Positions 6,889-15,700 of a stretch of DNA of 42,073 nt are shown here, piece after piece. Numbering within the stretch: the first letter of the stretch is position 1; the number at the start of each line of letters is the position of its first letter. The stretch lies in NCBI GenBank assembly GCA_035543335.1, contig DASZZH010000033.1:1-42073 (forward strand). Reading direction: 5' to 3'. The DNA is from Burkholderiales bacterium. GTDB lineage: Bacteria; Pseudomonadota; Gammaproteobacteria; Burkholderiales; JAHFRG01. The notes under the pieces were generated by a model. The model did not search any database and was not told the origin of the DNA. It saw only the letters and a program-made list of their open reading frames with translations. A program made the position numbers and the translations under genes.

Positions 6889-7659
6889 TTATTTCTTCTC
6901 TGCCTTGCCGCCTTCTTTCTTGCCAGCTTCGGGCGCTTTGCCGCCTTCTTTCTTGCCAGCTTCCGGCTTGTCAGTTGCTTTCTCGCCTTCTTTCTTCTCG
7001 CCGGTGGCAGCCGCAGCTTCGGCCGTAACGCCCTCGACAGCCGCCGCTTCTTCAGCCGCAGGCGCCACTGGCGCTTCCTCGACCACGATCACCTTCGGCA
7101 CTTGCACGGTCGCCACCACTGAATCGTTGCCGCGCACCAGGGCGGTGGATTCGACGTCCTGGGGGAACTTCAGGTTGGAAAGGTGCACCGAGTCCCCGAG
7201 CTCGAGGCTTGCCAGATCAACCTCGATAAATTCCGGAAGATTGTCCGGCAGGCAGGAAATTTCCACTTCATTCATCACGTGGCTGACGATGCCGCCGTCG
7301 ACTTTCACGCCCGGCGCGATTTCGGCATTGATGAAGTGCAGCGGCACCTTGATGTGAATCTTCTGGTCCTTGGCCACGCGCTGGAAATCCACATGCATCA
7401 CCATCGGCTTCCAGGGATGCATATGCACATTGCGCAGCAGCACCCGCTGTTTCTTGCCGTCAACCTTCATGCTGAGAATCGAGGCGTGAAACGCTTCCTG
7501 TTTGAGCAGACGGTGTAGCGCGTTGTGGTCCAGCTCAATGACCTGCGCCGGTTCTTTTCCCCCGTAGAGAATGCCCGGCACCTTGCCGTCACGGCGCAGG
7601 CGGCGGCTCGCACCCGTACCTTGCACCGAGCGGGATGTTGCAGTGACTTCGATTTGCAT
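6889..7659 (-). CDS. rplY: Ribosomal protein bL25 (Ctc form)
   Basis: The 256-residue protein contains the 5S-rRNA-binding bL25 domain (about 1-95, starting [34 protein letters not shown]) and the beta-rich Ctc domain (about 95-190). A long, low-complexity tail (about 195-256) is rich in Ala, Glu, Gly and Lys. The usual Ctc form is roughly 200-215 residues, so the tail is long. It contains two copies of an 11-residue unit, [11 protein letters not shown], encoded by adjacent 33-bp repeats (6902-6934 and 6935-6967). The gene lies between prs and pth, the usual betaproteobacterial order. Confidence 0.96.
   Translation of the reverse strand: MQIEVTATSRSVQGTGASRRLRRDGKVPGILYGGKEPAQVIELDHNALHRLLKQEAFHASILSMKVDGKKQRVLLRNVHMHPWKPMVMHVDFQRVAKDQKIHIKVPLHFINAEIAPGVKVDGGIVSHVMNEVEISCLPDNLPEFIEVDLASLELGDSVHLSNLKFPQDVESTALVRGNDSVVATVQVPKVIVVEEAPVAPAAEEAAAVEGVTAEAAAATGEKKEGEKATDKPEAGKKEGGKAPEAGKKEGGKAEKK
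6902..6967 (-). repeat. 33-bp tandem repeat in rplY tail
   Basis: Two adjacent 33-bp units differ at only three positions or so and encode the repeated [11 protein letters not shown]. The unit length is a multiple of three, so copy number can change without a frameshift. Confidence 0.8.
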
Positions 7660-7718
7660 GATTCACTCCAAAAAATGTATTGCCCGCGACCAGGCAACAC
7701 CGTTGATAAAACCTTACC

Positions 7719-7783
7719 TTAACCGCCAAGACTCCAGGAACGCCGAGGGAACAAAAAAATTCTCGGCGCGCTCGGCGGTTTAA
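7719..7783. repeat. Palindromic repeat, second family (after prs)
   Basis: Left arm CTTAACCGCCAAG (7718-7730) pairs with CTCGGCGGTTTAA (7771-7783). The interior carries GA-rich short repeats (CGCCGAGGGAA) and an AAAAAAA loop. It begins four bases past the prs stop on the minus strand and could act as a terminator. The same type recurs at 38901-38983. Confidence 0.7.
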
Positions 7784-7786
7784 AAT

Positions 7787-8737
7787 TCATTCCATAAACA
7801 GCGAACTCACCGAATCCTCGTGGCTGATTCTTATCATCGTCTCGCCCAAGAGTTCCGCCACGCACAAGCAGCGAATGCGTTTGCATTTCCTTGCGGCTTC
7901 ACTCAGCGGAATGGTATTGGTGACCACCACCTCATCCAGCACCGAATTCTCGATGCGCTCGACCGCTTTTCCCGACAGCACCGGGTGCGTGCAATACGCC
8001 AGCACCTTGGCCGCGCCCTGATCTTTCAGCGCCTGCGCCGCCTCGCACAGCGTGTTTGCGGTATCCACCAAGTCGTCCATGATGATACAGGTGCGGCCTT
8101 TGATTTCGCCGATGATGTTCATCACCTTGGCCACGTTGGGCTTGGGACGGCGCTTGTCGATGATCGCCAAATCCGCTTCCAGGGGCGTCGCCGCGGCGCG
8201 CGCGCGCACTACGCCGCCAACATCGGGGGAGACCACCACTAAATTCTGGTGATCATGTTTCCAGATATCGCCCAGCAAAAGCGGCATGGCGTAAATATTG
8301 TCGACCGGGATGTCGAAAAAACCCTGGATCTGGTCGGAATGCAAATCCATGGTGAGCATCCGGTCCACGCCCGCGCTGGTCAGCATGTTCGCTACCATCT
8401 TGGCGGTGATTGGCACCCGCGCCGAGCGCGGCCTGCGGTCCTGGCGCGCGTAGCCGAGATACGGAATCGCCGCCGTGATACGTCCGGCGGAAGCGCGTTT
8501 CAGCGCATCCACCATCACCAGCAATTCAATCAGGCTTTCGTTGGGCGGCGAGCAAGTGGACTGCAGCACGAAAACGTCCTTGCCGCGCACGTTTTCCAGA
8601 ATTTCCACCATTACTTCGCCGTCGCTGAAGCGGTCGACGGTGGCCCGCCCGAGATGGATGTTCAGATGTTTCACCACCCGCTCGGCGAGCTTGGGGTTGG
8701 CATTGCCGGTGAACACCATCAAACTGTCATAAGCCAC
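7787..8737 (-). CDS. prs: Ribose-phosphate pyrophosphokinase
   Basis: The enzyme makes PRPP from ribose 5-phosphate and ATP, for purine, pyrimidine, His, Trp and NAD synthesis. Visible are the ribose-phosphate region ([25 protein letters not shown]), the [16 protein letters not shown] flexible-loop region, [19 protein letters not shown], and the PRPP-binding loop [15 protein letters not shown] place the start at GTG 8735-8737 (product [19 protein letters not shown], read as Met), because family members begin [12 protein letters not shown] and GGGGGAA lies just upstream. A longer GTG start at 8768-8770 is possible. It follows tRNA-Gln and ispE and precedes rplY. Confidence 0.96.
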   Translation of the reverse strand: MAYDSLMVFTGNANPKLAERVVKHLNIHLGRATVDRFSDGEVMVEILENVRGKDVFVLQSTCSPPNESLIELLVMVDALKRASAGRITAAIPYLGYARQDRRPRSARVPITAKMVANMLTSAGVDRMLTMDLHSDQIQGFFDIPVDNIYAMPLLLGDIWKHDHQNLVVVSPDVGGVVRARAAATPLEADLAIIDKRRPKPNVAKVMNIIGEIKGRTCIIMDDLVDTANTLCEAAQALKDQGAAKVLAYCTHPVLSGKAVERIENSVLDEVVVTNTIPLSEAARKCKRIRCLCVAELLGETMIRISHEDSVSSLFME

Positions 8738-8789
8738 GCCGCTTCCCCCGATCGCTTGAGGCTGCTTCACCTAAAAGACTCTCTAAACC

Positions 8790-8864
8790 TGGCTGGGGAG
8801 GTAGGGATCGAACCTACGAATGCCGGAATCAAAATCCGGTGCCTTACCACTTGGCGACTCCCCA
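8790..8864 (-). tRNA. tRNA-Gln (UUG)
   Basis: The acceptor stem TGGGGAG pairs with CTCCCCA, with discriminator G and an encoded CCA (8790-8792). The anticodon arm CCGGA-TTTTGAT-TCCGG gives anticodon TTG. The T-arm has GGTTCGATCC. It lies between ispE and prs, the usual place in betaproteobacteria. Confidence 0.97.
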
Positions 8865-8871
8865 ATTCTCG

Positions 8872-9708
8872 CTACAAGGCAAGATCATGCATGGGATGCC
8901 GGTCAAGGCCCCGCGCCACAAAACCGCTCATCTCGCGAGGCAGCCGCGCCAGCACGGCGCGTGCCTCCTCTTCCCGCGCATACTCGGCAAACACACACGC
9001 CCCGGAGCCGGTCATTCGGGCCGGGCCGAACTGCTTCAACCAGGCCAGATGCTGCGCCACTTCCGGATATTTGCGGCAGACTACAGGTTCCAGGTCGTTA
9101 TGACCCTGCCCTATAAAAAAGCTGTTTATTTTGATGGGTTTCATGTTTCGTGTCAATGTAGAATCCGCGAAAATCTCGGCGGTTGAGACGTTGACCTTCG
9201 GCACCAACACCACATACCACGCCGGCGGCAGGTTGATGGGCTGCAACACCTCACCCACTCCTTCGGCGAACGCGCTTTGGCCGAACACAAACACCGGCAC
9301 ATCCGCGCCGAGCTTGAGTCCCAGCTGTTGCAGCCTGGCACGGCTGAAATTCAATTTCCACAAACGGTTGAGCGCGATCAGCGTGGTGGCGGCATCGGAA
9401 CTGCCACCGCCCAAACCGCCGCCCAGCGGCAGCTTTTTTTCCAGCGTGATTTCCACGCCCAGGGGCGTGCCGCTAGCTTGTTGCAGCAATATCGCCGCGC
9501 GCACGCAGAGATCCTGTTCCGCCGGCACGCCGGGAAGCTCCCGGGCGCGGCGGATTGCGCCATCCTCCATAACCCGGAAGCTCAGGCTGTCGCTGAAATC
9601 AACAAAGCGGAGCACGCTTTGCAATAAATGGTAGCCGTCGGGCCTGCGTCCGACGACGTGCAGAAATAAGTTGAGTTTGGCCGGAGCAGGAAAGGTGGCT
9701 ATATTCAT
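8872..9708 (-). CDS. ispE: 4-(cytidine diphospho)-2-C-methylerythritol kinase
   Basis: A 278-residue GHMP-family kinase of the non-mevalonate isoprenoid pathway, phosphorylating CDP-methylerythritol. Visible are PAPAKLNLFLHVVGRRPDGYH at the N-terminus, the ATP-binding LPLGGGLGGGSSDAATTL and the C-terminal MTGSGACVFAEY. The length is normal. Its ATG overlaps the lolB stop by 4 bases (ATGA), so the two are translationally coupled. The downstream tRNA-Gln follows within 8 bases. Confidence 0.97.
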   Translation of the reverse strand: MNIATFPAPAKLNLFLHVVGRRPDGYHLLQSVLRFVDFSDSLSFRVMEDGAIRRARELPGVPAEQDLCVRAAILLQQASGTPLGVEITLEKKLPLGGGLGGGSSDAATTLIALNRLWKLNFSRARLQQLGLKLGADVPVFVFGQSAFAEGVGEVLQPINLPPAWYVVLVPKVNVSTAEIFADSTLTRNMKPIKINSFFIGQGHNDLEPVVCRKYPEVAQHLAWLKQFGPARMTGSGACVFAEYAREEEARAVLARLPREMSGFVARGLDRHPMHDLAL

Positions 9709-10280
9709 CGTGAATTTGAAGAGATGGTCCAGTTGTCAACAATCAGGCTAATGTTTAAATCGCCGCGGCGCAATTGAATGCGTCCCGGCATGCCGCTTTC
9801 CGGTTCCGGCTTATAGCGCAGATAGGCGATTTCCCATTGGTCCTGATTGAGACGCTCAATCCGCCCCTCATTGTCGCTTTGCGCATCGGCCGGGCTTTGC
9901 GGCGCGGCCACGCCCAGCACCCAATACTGGAGACCCGCAAGCGGCAAGCTCCAGCCCAGCACTTCGCGCGTCAGGCTTTCGGCGTCGCGCGCGCGGTAGG
10001 TTTTCTGGTCGTCGGTGGTAAGCGTGATGCCCGCGCCATCGCGCACGATGCGCGCGACCCCTTTTCCCAGCGGCGCGAGGATCCAGATTTCGTCCGTATC
10101 CGCGCGGTGCGTCCAGCGCACGCCGCCGGAAAAGCTTTTTTCATCGTATTTGACCGCCACCCGCCCGGACAACTCGAAGCCGTGCTGCTGCGCGCTGTGC
10201 AGGCTTTGCGCTCGCGATTGCGGATGAGACGGCGTTTTACTCGGAATGGAAACACAGCCGCAAACCAGCAGCGCAAGCAT
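9705..10280 (-). CDS. lolB: Outer-membrane lipoprotein LolB, N-terminus perturbed
   Basis: LolB receives lipoproteins from LolA and inserts them in the outer membrane. The mature part (FELSGRVAVKYDEKSFSGGVRWTHRADTDEIWILAPLGKGVARI ... RGDLNISLIVDNW) fits the family, and it sits upstream of ispE as usual. From ATG 10278-10280 the signal peptide would be only MLALLVCGC: a hydrophobic core and a lipidation Cys but no positively charged start. MITE-like element D ends just 15 bases upstream, so the insertion probably replaced the original start, ribosome site and promoter. The frame stays open through the whole element, up to 10520, so a long fused N-terminus cannot be ruled out. Confidence 0.85.
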   Translation of the reverse strand: MLALLVCGCVSIPSKTPSHPQSRAQSLHSAQQHGFELSGRVAVKYDEKSFSGGVRWTHRADTDEIWILAPLGKGVARIVRDGAGITLTTDDQKTYRARDAESLTREVLGWSLPLAGLQYWVLGVAAPQSPADAQSDNEGRIERLNQDQWEIAYLRYKPEPESGMPGRIQLRRGDLNISLIVDNWTISSNSR

Positions 10281-10295
10281 CGCAACGCGGCCTAG

Positions 10296-10569
10296 GGAAT
10301 CTCTGATTAAGTCCCACGCGGTTGCGACGGTGTGCAATCCGGGTGCTGGGCGAGGCGTGAGGAGCGCCGTTTGGTGGAGGCCAAACCAGCGACGAACAAC
10401 AAAGCCATGCGACCGGATTGCCCCGTCCCTCCGGGTTACGGCAAAATGCGGCGTCTGCGTCGTTGCGCTCCTCGGCTTCGTAGTCCGGGCTACGACCTTC
10501 GTCGCGCGCCTTGCATCCATCCGTATTTTGCCAGCAACGCAATTCGCGAAGGACTTAATCAGAGGTTCC
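10296..10569 (-). mobile_element. MITE-like palindromic element, copy D
   Basis: It has inverted ends GGAATCTCTGATTAAGTCC (10296-10314, one mismatch) and GGACTTAATCAGAGGTTCC (10551-10569), in reverse orientation to copies C and F. Stem 1 is AAAATGCGG (10443-10451) with CCGTATTTT (10521-10529) around the core. Stem 2 is GCAATCCGG (10335-10343 region) with CCGGATTGC (10423-10431), where copy F has GCTTTCCGG with CCGGAAAGC: both partners changed together. The left flank is CTAG, the right flank TCAT, so no clear duplication remains. It fills the gap between the TPR gene stop (3 bases away) and lolB. Confidence 0.88.
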
Positions 10570-10572
10570 TCA

Positions 10573-12333
10573 TCACTTGCCGGCGAATTTCTTCATCACA
10601 TTCTGCAACGTTTCGTTGCCCGGATTGTCCTTGAGCGAAGTTTGCCAGATCTGCTGCGCTTCCTCACGCCGGCCTTGCGCCCACAGCACTTCGCCCAGGT
10701 GCGCCGCGATTTCGGGATCGGGGCGGTTGGCGAACGCGCGCTGCAAATAATCCGCCCCTTCCTTGAAATTGCCGAGGCGGTATTGCACCCAGCCCATGCT
10801 GTCCATGATGAACGGGTCTTCCGGCGCGAGCTGCAGCGCCTGCCGGATGAACTCCACCGCCTCGCTCAGGCGTTCGTTGCGGTCCGCCAGCGTGTAGCCC
10901 AATGCGTTGTAGGCATGCGCGTAATCGGGCTTGAGCTTGATCAGTTTGAGCAAATTGTCTTCGAGCACATCGAGGCGATTCAATTTTTCCGCGGCCATCG
11001 CGTAGTCGTAGAGCAAGTCCGGGTAATTCGGATTTTTTTCCAGCGTCCGCCCCAACAGATCAAACGCCTCCTGGTAGCGCCCCGCGTCGCGCAGCAGTTG
11101 CGCCTCGGCGAGCACGATTTGCATTTTTTGCTGCAAATCCTGCGGCTCCAGTTGGTGCAGGTATTCGCGCGCCTGGGCCAGCTTGCCCTGCTTGCCCAGC
11201 ATGTTGGCATAGCGGGTGTGGGCCGAAATATACAACTCTCCGGGGCCGACGCTGCCATACCATCGCTGCGCCTCGTCGTAGCGCTTGCGCTCCTCGTACA
11301 CCTGGCCCAGGTAAAAGCGCACGCTGTCCTGGTCCTTGTAATTAAGGCTCAACGCCTGCTTGAAATTCGCCTCCGCGGCATCGTAATCATTGAGCTGCAT
11401 GGAGAGCAGCCCCACCGCCAGCGACACATCGGCGTTCTTGGGAAAATCGGCCATCAGCTGTTGAAATTCCTTGCGCGCCTGGGGGTAGTTTTTTTCCGCG
11501 ACCAGGAGCCGAGCGTAACTTAAGCGCACATCCTTGGCTTTGGGATGGCTTTTCAAATAACCGTGCAGGTAGTCGATGGCAAGGTGGTTCGAGTCACGCT
11601 GCAGAATCTGGCCCTGAAACAAAGCGGCGAGTTCCCAATCGGGGCGCAGCTCCAGTGCCTTGCGCACTTCGCTGAGCGCCATATCGTATTGCGCCGCATT
11701 CCACGCCGCCTGGCTTAGCGCCAGATGCGCTTCGGGGACCCGCGGATGCGGTTTGGTCAGGTCGCGCACCAAATTGAGCACCTCGTTCTTGTCGGCGGTC
11801 TTGGCCAGCAGCCCGTTCAATTGCAGGAAGCCCCGGCCGATGTTTTCGCCTTCTGCGGCCAAAAGCTTTTCGAGATGCGGACGCGCCTCCTCTAGCTTGC
11901 GTGCGCCGACCAGCAGCGCCACCAGGGTCTGCCGCGCTTTGGCGGAATCGGGATCGGTCTCCACCCAAATACGCGCCGCCTGCAACGCCGCTTCCGGCTG
12001 GCGCGCGTAGAGCGCGATTTCAGTGGCGCGCTGCGCGATGCGCGGGTCGCGGGTGGCCTCGGCGATATCGAGATAAGCCTTGGCGGCAATATTCAGCTGC
12101 CCGCGCTGTCCGGCGATCTCGCCCAGCAGGAATTCATAAAGCACGCTGTCGTTCAATTCCTGCTTGGGAAGATTGGCCGGCTTGGTAGCGGGAGTGGAAT
12201 CCGGCTGTTCCAGCTGGTCCTCTGCTTGCGGCTCGGAGCTCGCCTCGGTGGTACCGAGGATCGGTTTTTGCGGCTGCTGGGCGCACGCGCAAAACCATGC
12301 CGACAAAGCGAGAATAAGGAATTTTTGCTTCAT
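10573..12333 (-). CDS. TPR-repeat lipoprotein
   Basis: A 586-residue protein with a signal sequence ending in a probable lipidation site (MKQKFLILALSAWFCACAQQ, Cys17) and then tandem tetratricopeptide repeats over most of residues 60-575. Clear examples include YPQARKEFQQLMADFPKNADVSLAVGLL and YNALGYTLADRNERLSEAVEFIRQALQLAPEDP. TPR lipoproteins at this site, upstream of lolB and ispE, are typical of betaproteobacteria and probably serve as envelope scaffolds; the partner is unknown. It is transcribed divergently from the ABC operon. A possible promoter lies around 12402-12430 on the minus strand (TTGTAG, 17 bases, TAATAT), of moderate quality. Confidence 0.92.
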   Translation of the reverse strand: MKQKFLILALSAWFCACAQQPQKPILGTTEASSEPQAEDQLEQPDSTPATKPANLPKQELNDSVLYEFLLGEIAGQRGQLNIAAKAYLDIAEATRDPRIAQRATEIALYARQPEAALQAARIWVETDPDSAKARQTLVALLVGARKLEEARPHLEKLLAAEGENIGRGFLQLNGLLAKTADKNEVLNLVRDLTKPHPRVPEAHLALSQAAWNAAQYDMALSEVRKALELRPDWELAALFQGQILQRDSNHLAIDYLHGYLKSHPKAKDVRLSYARLLVAEKNYPQARKEFQQLMADFPKNADVSLAVGLLSMQLNDYDAAEANFKQALSLNYKDQDSVRFYLGQVYEERKRYDEAQRWYGSVGPGELYISAHTRYANMLGKQGKLAQAREYLHQLEPQDLQQKMQIVLAEAQLLRDAGRYQEAFDLLGRTLEKNPNYPDLLYDYAMAAEKLNRLDVLEDNLLKLIKLKPDYAHAYNALGYTLADRNERLSEAVEFIRQALQLAPEDPFIMDSMGWVQYRLGNFKEGADYLQRAFANRPDPEIAAHLGEVLWAQGRREEAQQIWQTSLKDNPGNETLQNVMKKFAGK

Positions 12334-12437
12334 TGCAGGTATCCTAGACGGATAATCAAAAACTTAGAAGTTTCGATTACGCCGAAGTCCTTTAATAATA
12401 TTGACATATTAGGTATATTTTGCACTCGCTACAAGAG

Positions 12438-12476
12438 ACCCGCGCCTTGTGCAATTTTTTCTTGCGCGCGGGTTTT
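12438..12476 (+). terminator. Terminator-like hairpin upstream of the ABC operon
   Basis: ACCCGCGC (12438-12445) pairs with GCGCGGGT (12466-12473), followed on the plus strand by TTTT. Because it lies between the start of the TPR gene and the ABC gene, 28 bases before the latter's ATG, it is placed like an attenuator in the ABC leader. Confidence 0.5.
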
Positions 12477-12503
12477 GCTTGAGTTGCGCGAGTTTATTGC
12501 CGA

Positions 12504-13448
12504 ATGAGCGAAGAAATTTCAACCATTACCCTCTCGGCGCAGGCCTTGTCGCGTTCCTTTGGCCCGCGCCTCGCCGTATCCGAAGTGACGCTGGAGCTTA
12601 AAAAAGGCGAGGTGCTGGGATTTCTGGGTCCCAACGGCGCCGGCAAGACCACCACCATGCGTATCCTCAGCGGCAACCTCGCGCCCTCCAGCGGCAGCGT
12701 CAGGATTTGCGGCATTGATCTTTTCGAGAAACCCAAGGCCGCCAAAGCGTTGATCGGTTATTTGCCGGAAACCCCGCCGCTATACCGCGACCTGACTGTC
12801 GATGAATTTCTCAAGCTTGCCGCCAGGCTGCACCGCGTTGCCAAAAAGCAAATCCAGGGTACCATCGCCCGCGCCAAGGAGCGTTGCGGGCTAAACGATG
12901 TGGGCAGGCAGCTTATCGGCGGCCTCTCGCGCGGCTACCGGCAGCGGGTGGGCATCGCCCAGGCCATCGTGCACACTCCGGAAGTGGTGATACTCGATGA
13001 GCCGACGGTGGGGCTCGACCCGATCCAAATCCGCGAAATCCGCACTTTGATTCGCGAACTCGGCGGAGCACACAGCGTGATTCTCTCCACCCACATCCTG
13101 CCCGAAGTGGAAACCGTGTGCGACCGCGTACATATCCTGCACCAGGGCAAAGGCGTCTATAGCGGTGGCATAGCCAGCCTCATGCAAATGCGGGCCGGGC
13201 ACATGCTGCAGGTGGGTTTGCGCAATCCTCCGCCGGTTGCCGAGCTGGAACGTATTGCCGGCGTGACCGCGGTTGAAAAAAGCGGCGACGGTCAATTCCA
13301 TGTGCGGTTCAGCCCGGAAACCGATCCCACTGACGCGTTGGTAACAACCGCCGTGGAAAAAAACTGGGGGCTGCATCAATTGAATCGGCAGCAGGCGAGT
13401 CTAGAAGACGTGTTCGTGCAACTCACGCAAAAGGAAGAAGACACCTGA
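12504..13448 (+). CDS. ABC transporter ATPase, GldA-like
   Basis: A 314-residue ATPase of the ABC-2 exporter type. Walker A is GPNGAGKTTT (about residues 44-53), the signature is GGLSRGYRQRV (about 138-148), Walker B is VVILDEPTVGLDP (about 160-172) and the switch His is in LSTHIL. A C-terminal extension of about 90 residues follows, as in GldA-type proteins. It forms an operon with the permease (1-base gap), the GldG-like protein and a DUF4340 protein. In gliding Bacteroidetes the related GldA/F/G complex supports motility. In proteobacteria such clusters are common, but the substrate is unknown. Confidence 0.93.
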   Translation: MSEEISTITLSAQALSRSFGPRLAVSEVTLELKKGEVLGFLGPNGAGKTTTMRILSGNLAPSSGSVRICGIDLFEKPKAAKALIGYLPETPPLYRDLTVDEFLKLAARLHRVAKKQIQGTIARAKERCGLNDVGRQLIGGLSRGYRQRVGIAQAIVHTPEVVILDEPTVGLDPIQIREIRTLIRELGGAHSVILSTHILPEVETVCDRVHILHQGKGVYSGGIASLMQMRAGHMLQVGLRNPPPVAELERIAGVTAVEKSGDGQFHVRFSPETDPTDALVTTAVEKNWGLHQLNRQQASLEDVFVQLTQKEEDT

Positions 13449-13449
13449 G

Positions 13450-14193
13450 ATGATCTTCACCCTTGCCGCCAAGGAACTCAAAGCGCTGTTCGCCTCGCCA
13501 CTGGCGTGGATTGTCATAGCAGTATTGCAAACCATTTTCGCCTGGATCTTCCTGTCGCGTGTCAACGCTTTTTTGCTGGTGCAACCGCAATTGCTGCAAC
13601 TCAGCAACCCTCCGGGAGCCACCGAATTCATCGCCATGCCGCTGTTTGGCAGTGTCGCCGTGGTGCTGTTGATGGCGGTGCCGCTTTTGTCGATGCGGCT
13701 GGTGGCGGAAGAGCGGCGCAACCAGACCATGCCGTTTCTTCTCTCGGCGCCGCTTTCGATGACCGAAATCATCCTTGGAAAATTTCTCGGTCTGCTGCTG
13801 TTTCTCGCCGCGGTAATCGGACTTGCCGCGCTGATGGCGGTGTCGCTCGGCCTCGGCACGCAGCCCGATTACGGCCTGATAATCGGCAATGTGCTGGGGC
13901 TGTTTCTCATCGTGGCAGGTTATGCGTCGCTGGGGCTTTTCTTCTCCTGCCTCACCGCGCAGCCGGTGGTCGCCGCCATCGCCACGCTGGGCGCGCTGCT
14001 CGGTTTGTGGGTGTTTGATGCGGCGGCCGGCGCGCCTGACAGCTGGCTGCACTGGATGTCGCTGCTCAAGCATTTTGAAAGTTTCAATCGTGGTTTGATC
14101 GACACCGCGGATATCGCATTCCTTGCGCTTTTCACCACTGCCTTTTTGGCGCTGGCGATAAGACGTCTTGATGCCGACCGATTGCGCGGATGA
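13450..14193 (+). CDS. ABC-2 permease, GldF-like
   Basis: A 247-residue integral membrane protein with about six predicted helices and the typical start MIFTLAAKELKALFASPLAWIVIAVLQTIFAWIF. The middle region LVAEERRNQTMPFLLSAPLSMTEIILGKF is characteristic of ABC-2 permeases of the GldF/NosY group. It begins 1 base after the ATPase stop. Its own stop (TGA 14191-14193) lies within the left arm of palindromic element E, which separates it from the GldG-like gene. Confidence 0.92.
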   Translation: MIFTLAAKELKALFASPLAWIVIAVLQTIFAWIFLSRVNAFLLVQPQLLQLSNPPGATEFIAMPLFGSVAVVLLMAVPLLSMRLVAEERRNQTMPFLLSAPLSMTEIILGKFLGLLLFLAAVIGLAALMAVSLGLGTQPDYGLIIGNVLGLFLIVAGYASLGLFFSCLTAQPVVAAIATLGALLGLWVFDAAAGAPDSWLHWMSLLKHFESFNRGLIDTADIAFLALFTTAFLALAIRRLDADRLRG

Positions 14194-14333
14194 AGCCTTT
14201 GAAAACTTCGTCTTTGGCTCCGATACTGCGTTGCTCTCTTTGCTCGAATGCTCATGTATTGCTCATATACACTCCGCTTCGATCAAAGCTCGCGCCTTGT
14301 CTCGAAACCAAATACTCGTTTTAAAGGCCTCAT
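14190..14333 (-). repeat. Palindromic intergenic element, copy E
   Basis: The arms ATGAAGCCTTTGAAAAC (14190-14206) and GTTTTAAAGGCCTCAT (14318-14333) pair with one bulge and one mismatch. Read on the minus strand the interior follows the family core: AAGGCGCGAGC, GAAGCGGAGTGTATATGAG, ATACATGAGCATTCGAGC and GAGAGCAACGCAGTATC. It fills the whole gap between the ABC permease and the GldG-like gene, and its left arm contains the permease stop codon. Confidence 0.78.
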
Positions 14334-14347
14334 CAACTTAACTAGTT

Positions 14348-15700
14348 ATGCAAATTAATAAAAAACTGCGTATCCAGTTACTGCTGCAAAACAGTTTTTT
14401 CGTGCTGCTGCTGGTGGCGATGGCAACGCTGCTTGCGCTGCTCGCGCGTGACCATCCTGTGCAATGGGACGTGACGCAGAACAACCGCAATTCGCTGTCC
14501 AAGGCGAGTCTCGATACACTCAAGCAGCTTAAGGGGCCGGTGACCGTAACCGCTTATGCCACGCAGCAGGACCCGCGCATGGGTGATGTGCGCAAACTGA
14601 TTCACGACTTCTTCCGCTCGTACCAATTGGCCAAACCCGACCTCAAGCTGGAATTCATTGACCCCACCGAGCAGCCGAAACTCGCCGCCAGCGCCAACGT
14701 GCAAATAAACGGCGAGATGGTGGTGAAGTACGGCGACAAATCTGAACGCCTCACCGAGCTCAAGGAACAAACCTTCACCAACATGCTGATGCGCCTCGCC
14801 CGCGCGCAGCAGCGGCTGGTGATGCAACTCGAGGGCCACGGCGAGAGAAAGTTGAACGGCCCGGCCAACCATGATTTGGGCGAGTTCGGAAAACAACTGG
14901 CTGCCAAGGGCTTCCAGACCGGCACGGCAAATCTGGCGGTGGCGCAGGACATTCCCGACAATACCAGCATACTGGTCATCACTCAGCCGCAGACTGATCT
15001 GTTGCCGGGCGAAATCGACAAGCTCAAGCGCTATCTCGACAAGGGTGGTAACCTGTTGTGGCTGGTCGACCAGGAACCGCTGCATGGCCTGCAGGCGCTG
15101 GCGCAAACCCTGGGCATCGGGCTGACTCCCGGGGTGGTCATTGATCCCGCCGCCCAGCAACTCAACGCGCCGGCCACCTGGGCGCTGGCTGCGATCTACG
15201 GCGAGCACCCGATTACGCGCAATTTCAACCTGATTACGGTGTTCCCTTTGGCGCGCGAACTGGTGATTAAGGAAAACACGGGCTGGAATGTGGCGTCGTT
15301 GATTAATGTGGCGCAGCGCGGTTGGGTGGAAACCGGCAAACTCGATCAGAGCGTGCGCTTCGACCAGGGAAAAGACACGCCGGGACCGGTGACCGTGGGG
15401 CTCGCCCTCAGCCGGCAAAAAGACCAACGCGAACAGCGTGCGGTCGTGGTGGGCTCGGGCGCGTTTCTCGCCAACGCTTTTCTCGGCAACGGCGGCAATC
15501 TCGACCTCGGCATTAACATCATCAACTGGCTGGCGCGGGACGAGAATCTGATCACCCTCCAGCCGCGCGCCGCCCATGACAGCGATCTCAGCCTGGAGAA
15601 AACCGCGCTCACGCTGATTACCGCAGGCTTTCTCATCGCCTTGCCGCTGCTGTTCCTGGCGACGGGCGGCGTCATCTGGTGGCGTCGCAGGAAATCATGA
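14348..15700 (+). CDS. GldG-like ABC auxiliary protein
   Basis: A 450-residue protein with an N-terminal membrane helix (about 14-32), a large periplasmic domain of the ABC-type uncharacterised transport / IFT52-like class (DPTEQPKLAASANVQINGEMVVKYGDKSERL ... GHGERKLNGPANHDLGEF), and a C-terminal helix followed by WWRRRKS. This is the architecture of GldG and of PF09822-type auxiliary proteins. It is separated from the permease by element E but is on the same strand. The stop overlaps the start of the next gene (ATGA). Confidence 0.88.
   Translation: MQINKKLRIQLLLQNSFFVLLLVAMATLLALLARDHPVQWDVTQNNRNSLSKASLDTLKQLKGPVTVTAYATQQDPRMGDVRKLIHDFFRSYQLAKPDLKLEFIDPTEQPKLAASANVQINGEMVVKYGDKSERLTELKEQTFTNMLMRLARAQQRLVMQLEGHGERKLNGPANHDLGEFGKQLAAKGFQTGTANLAVAQDIPDNTSILVITQPQTDLLPGEIDKLKRYLDKGGNLLWLVDQEPLHGLQALAQTLGIGLTPGVVIDPAAQQLNAPATWALAAIYGEHPITRNFNLITVFPLARELVIKENTGWNVASLINVAQRGWVETGKLDQSVRFDQGKDTPGPVTVGLALSRQKDQREQRAVVVGSGAFLANAFLGNGGNLDLGINIINWLARDENLITLQPRAAHDSDLSLEKTALTLITAGFLIALPLLFLATGGVIWWRRRKS

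Noticed and set aside
10246..11523. 425-codon plus-strand frame
   Set aside because: Antisense to the TPR gene and element D; composition is that of a shadow frame.
12401..12406. TTGACA as a -35 box for the ABC operon
   Set aside because: No acceptable -10 box lies 15-19 bases downstream (the DNA there reads ACTCGC); TATATT is only 7 bases away.
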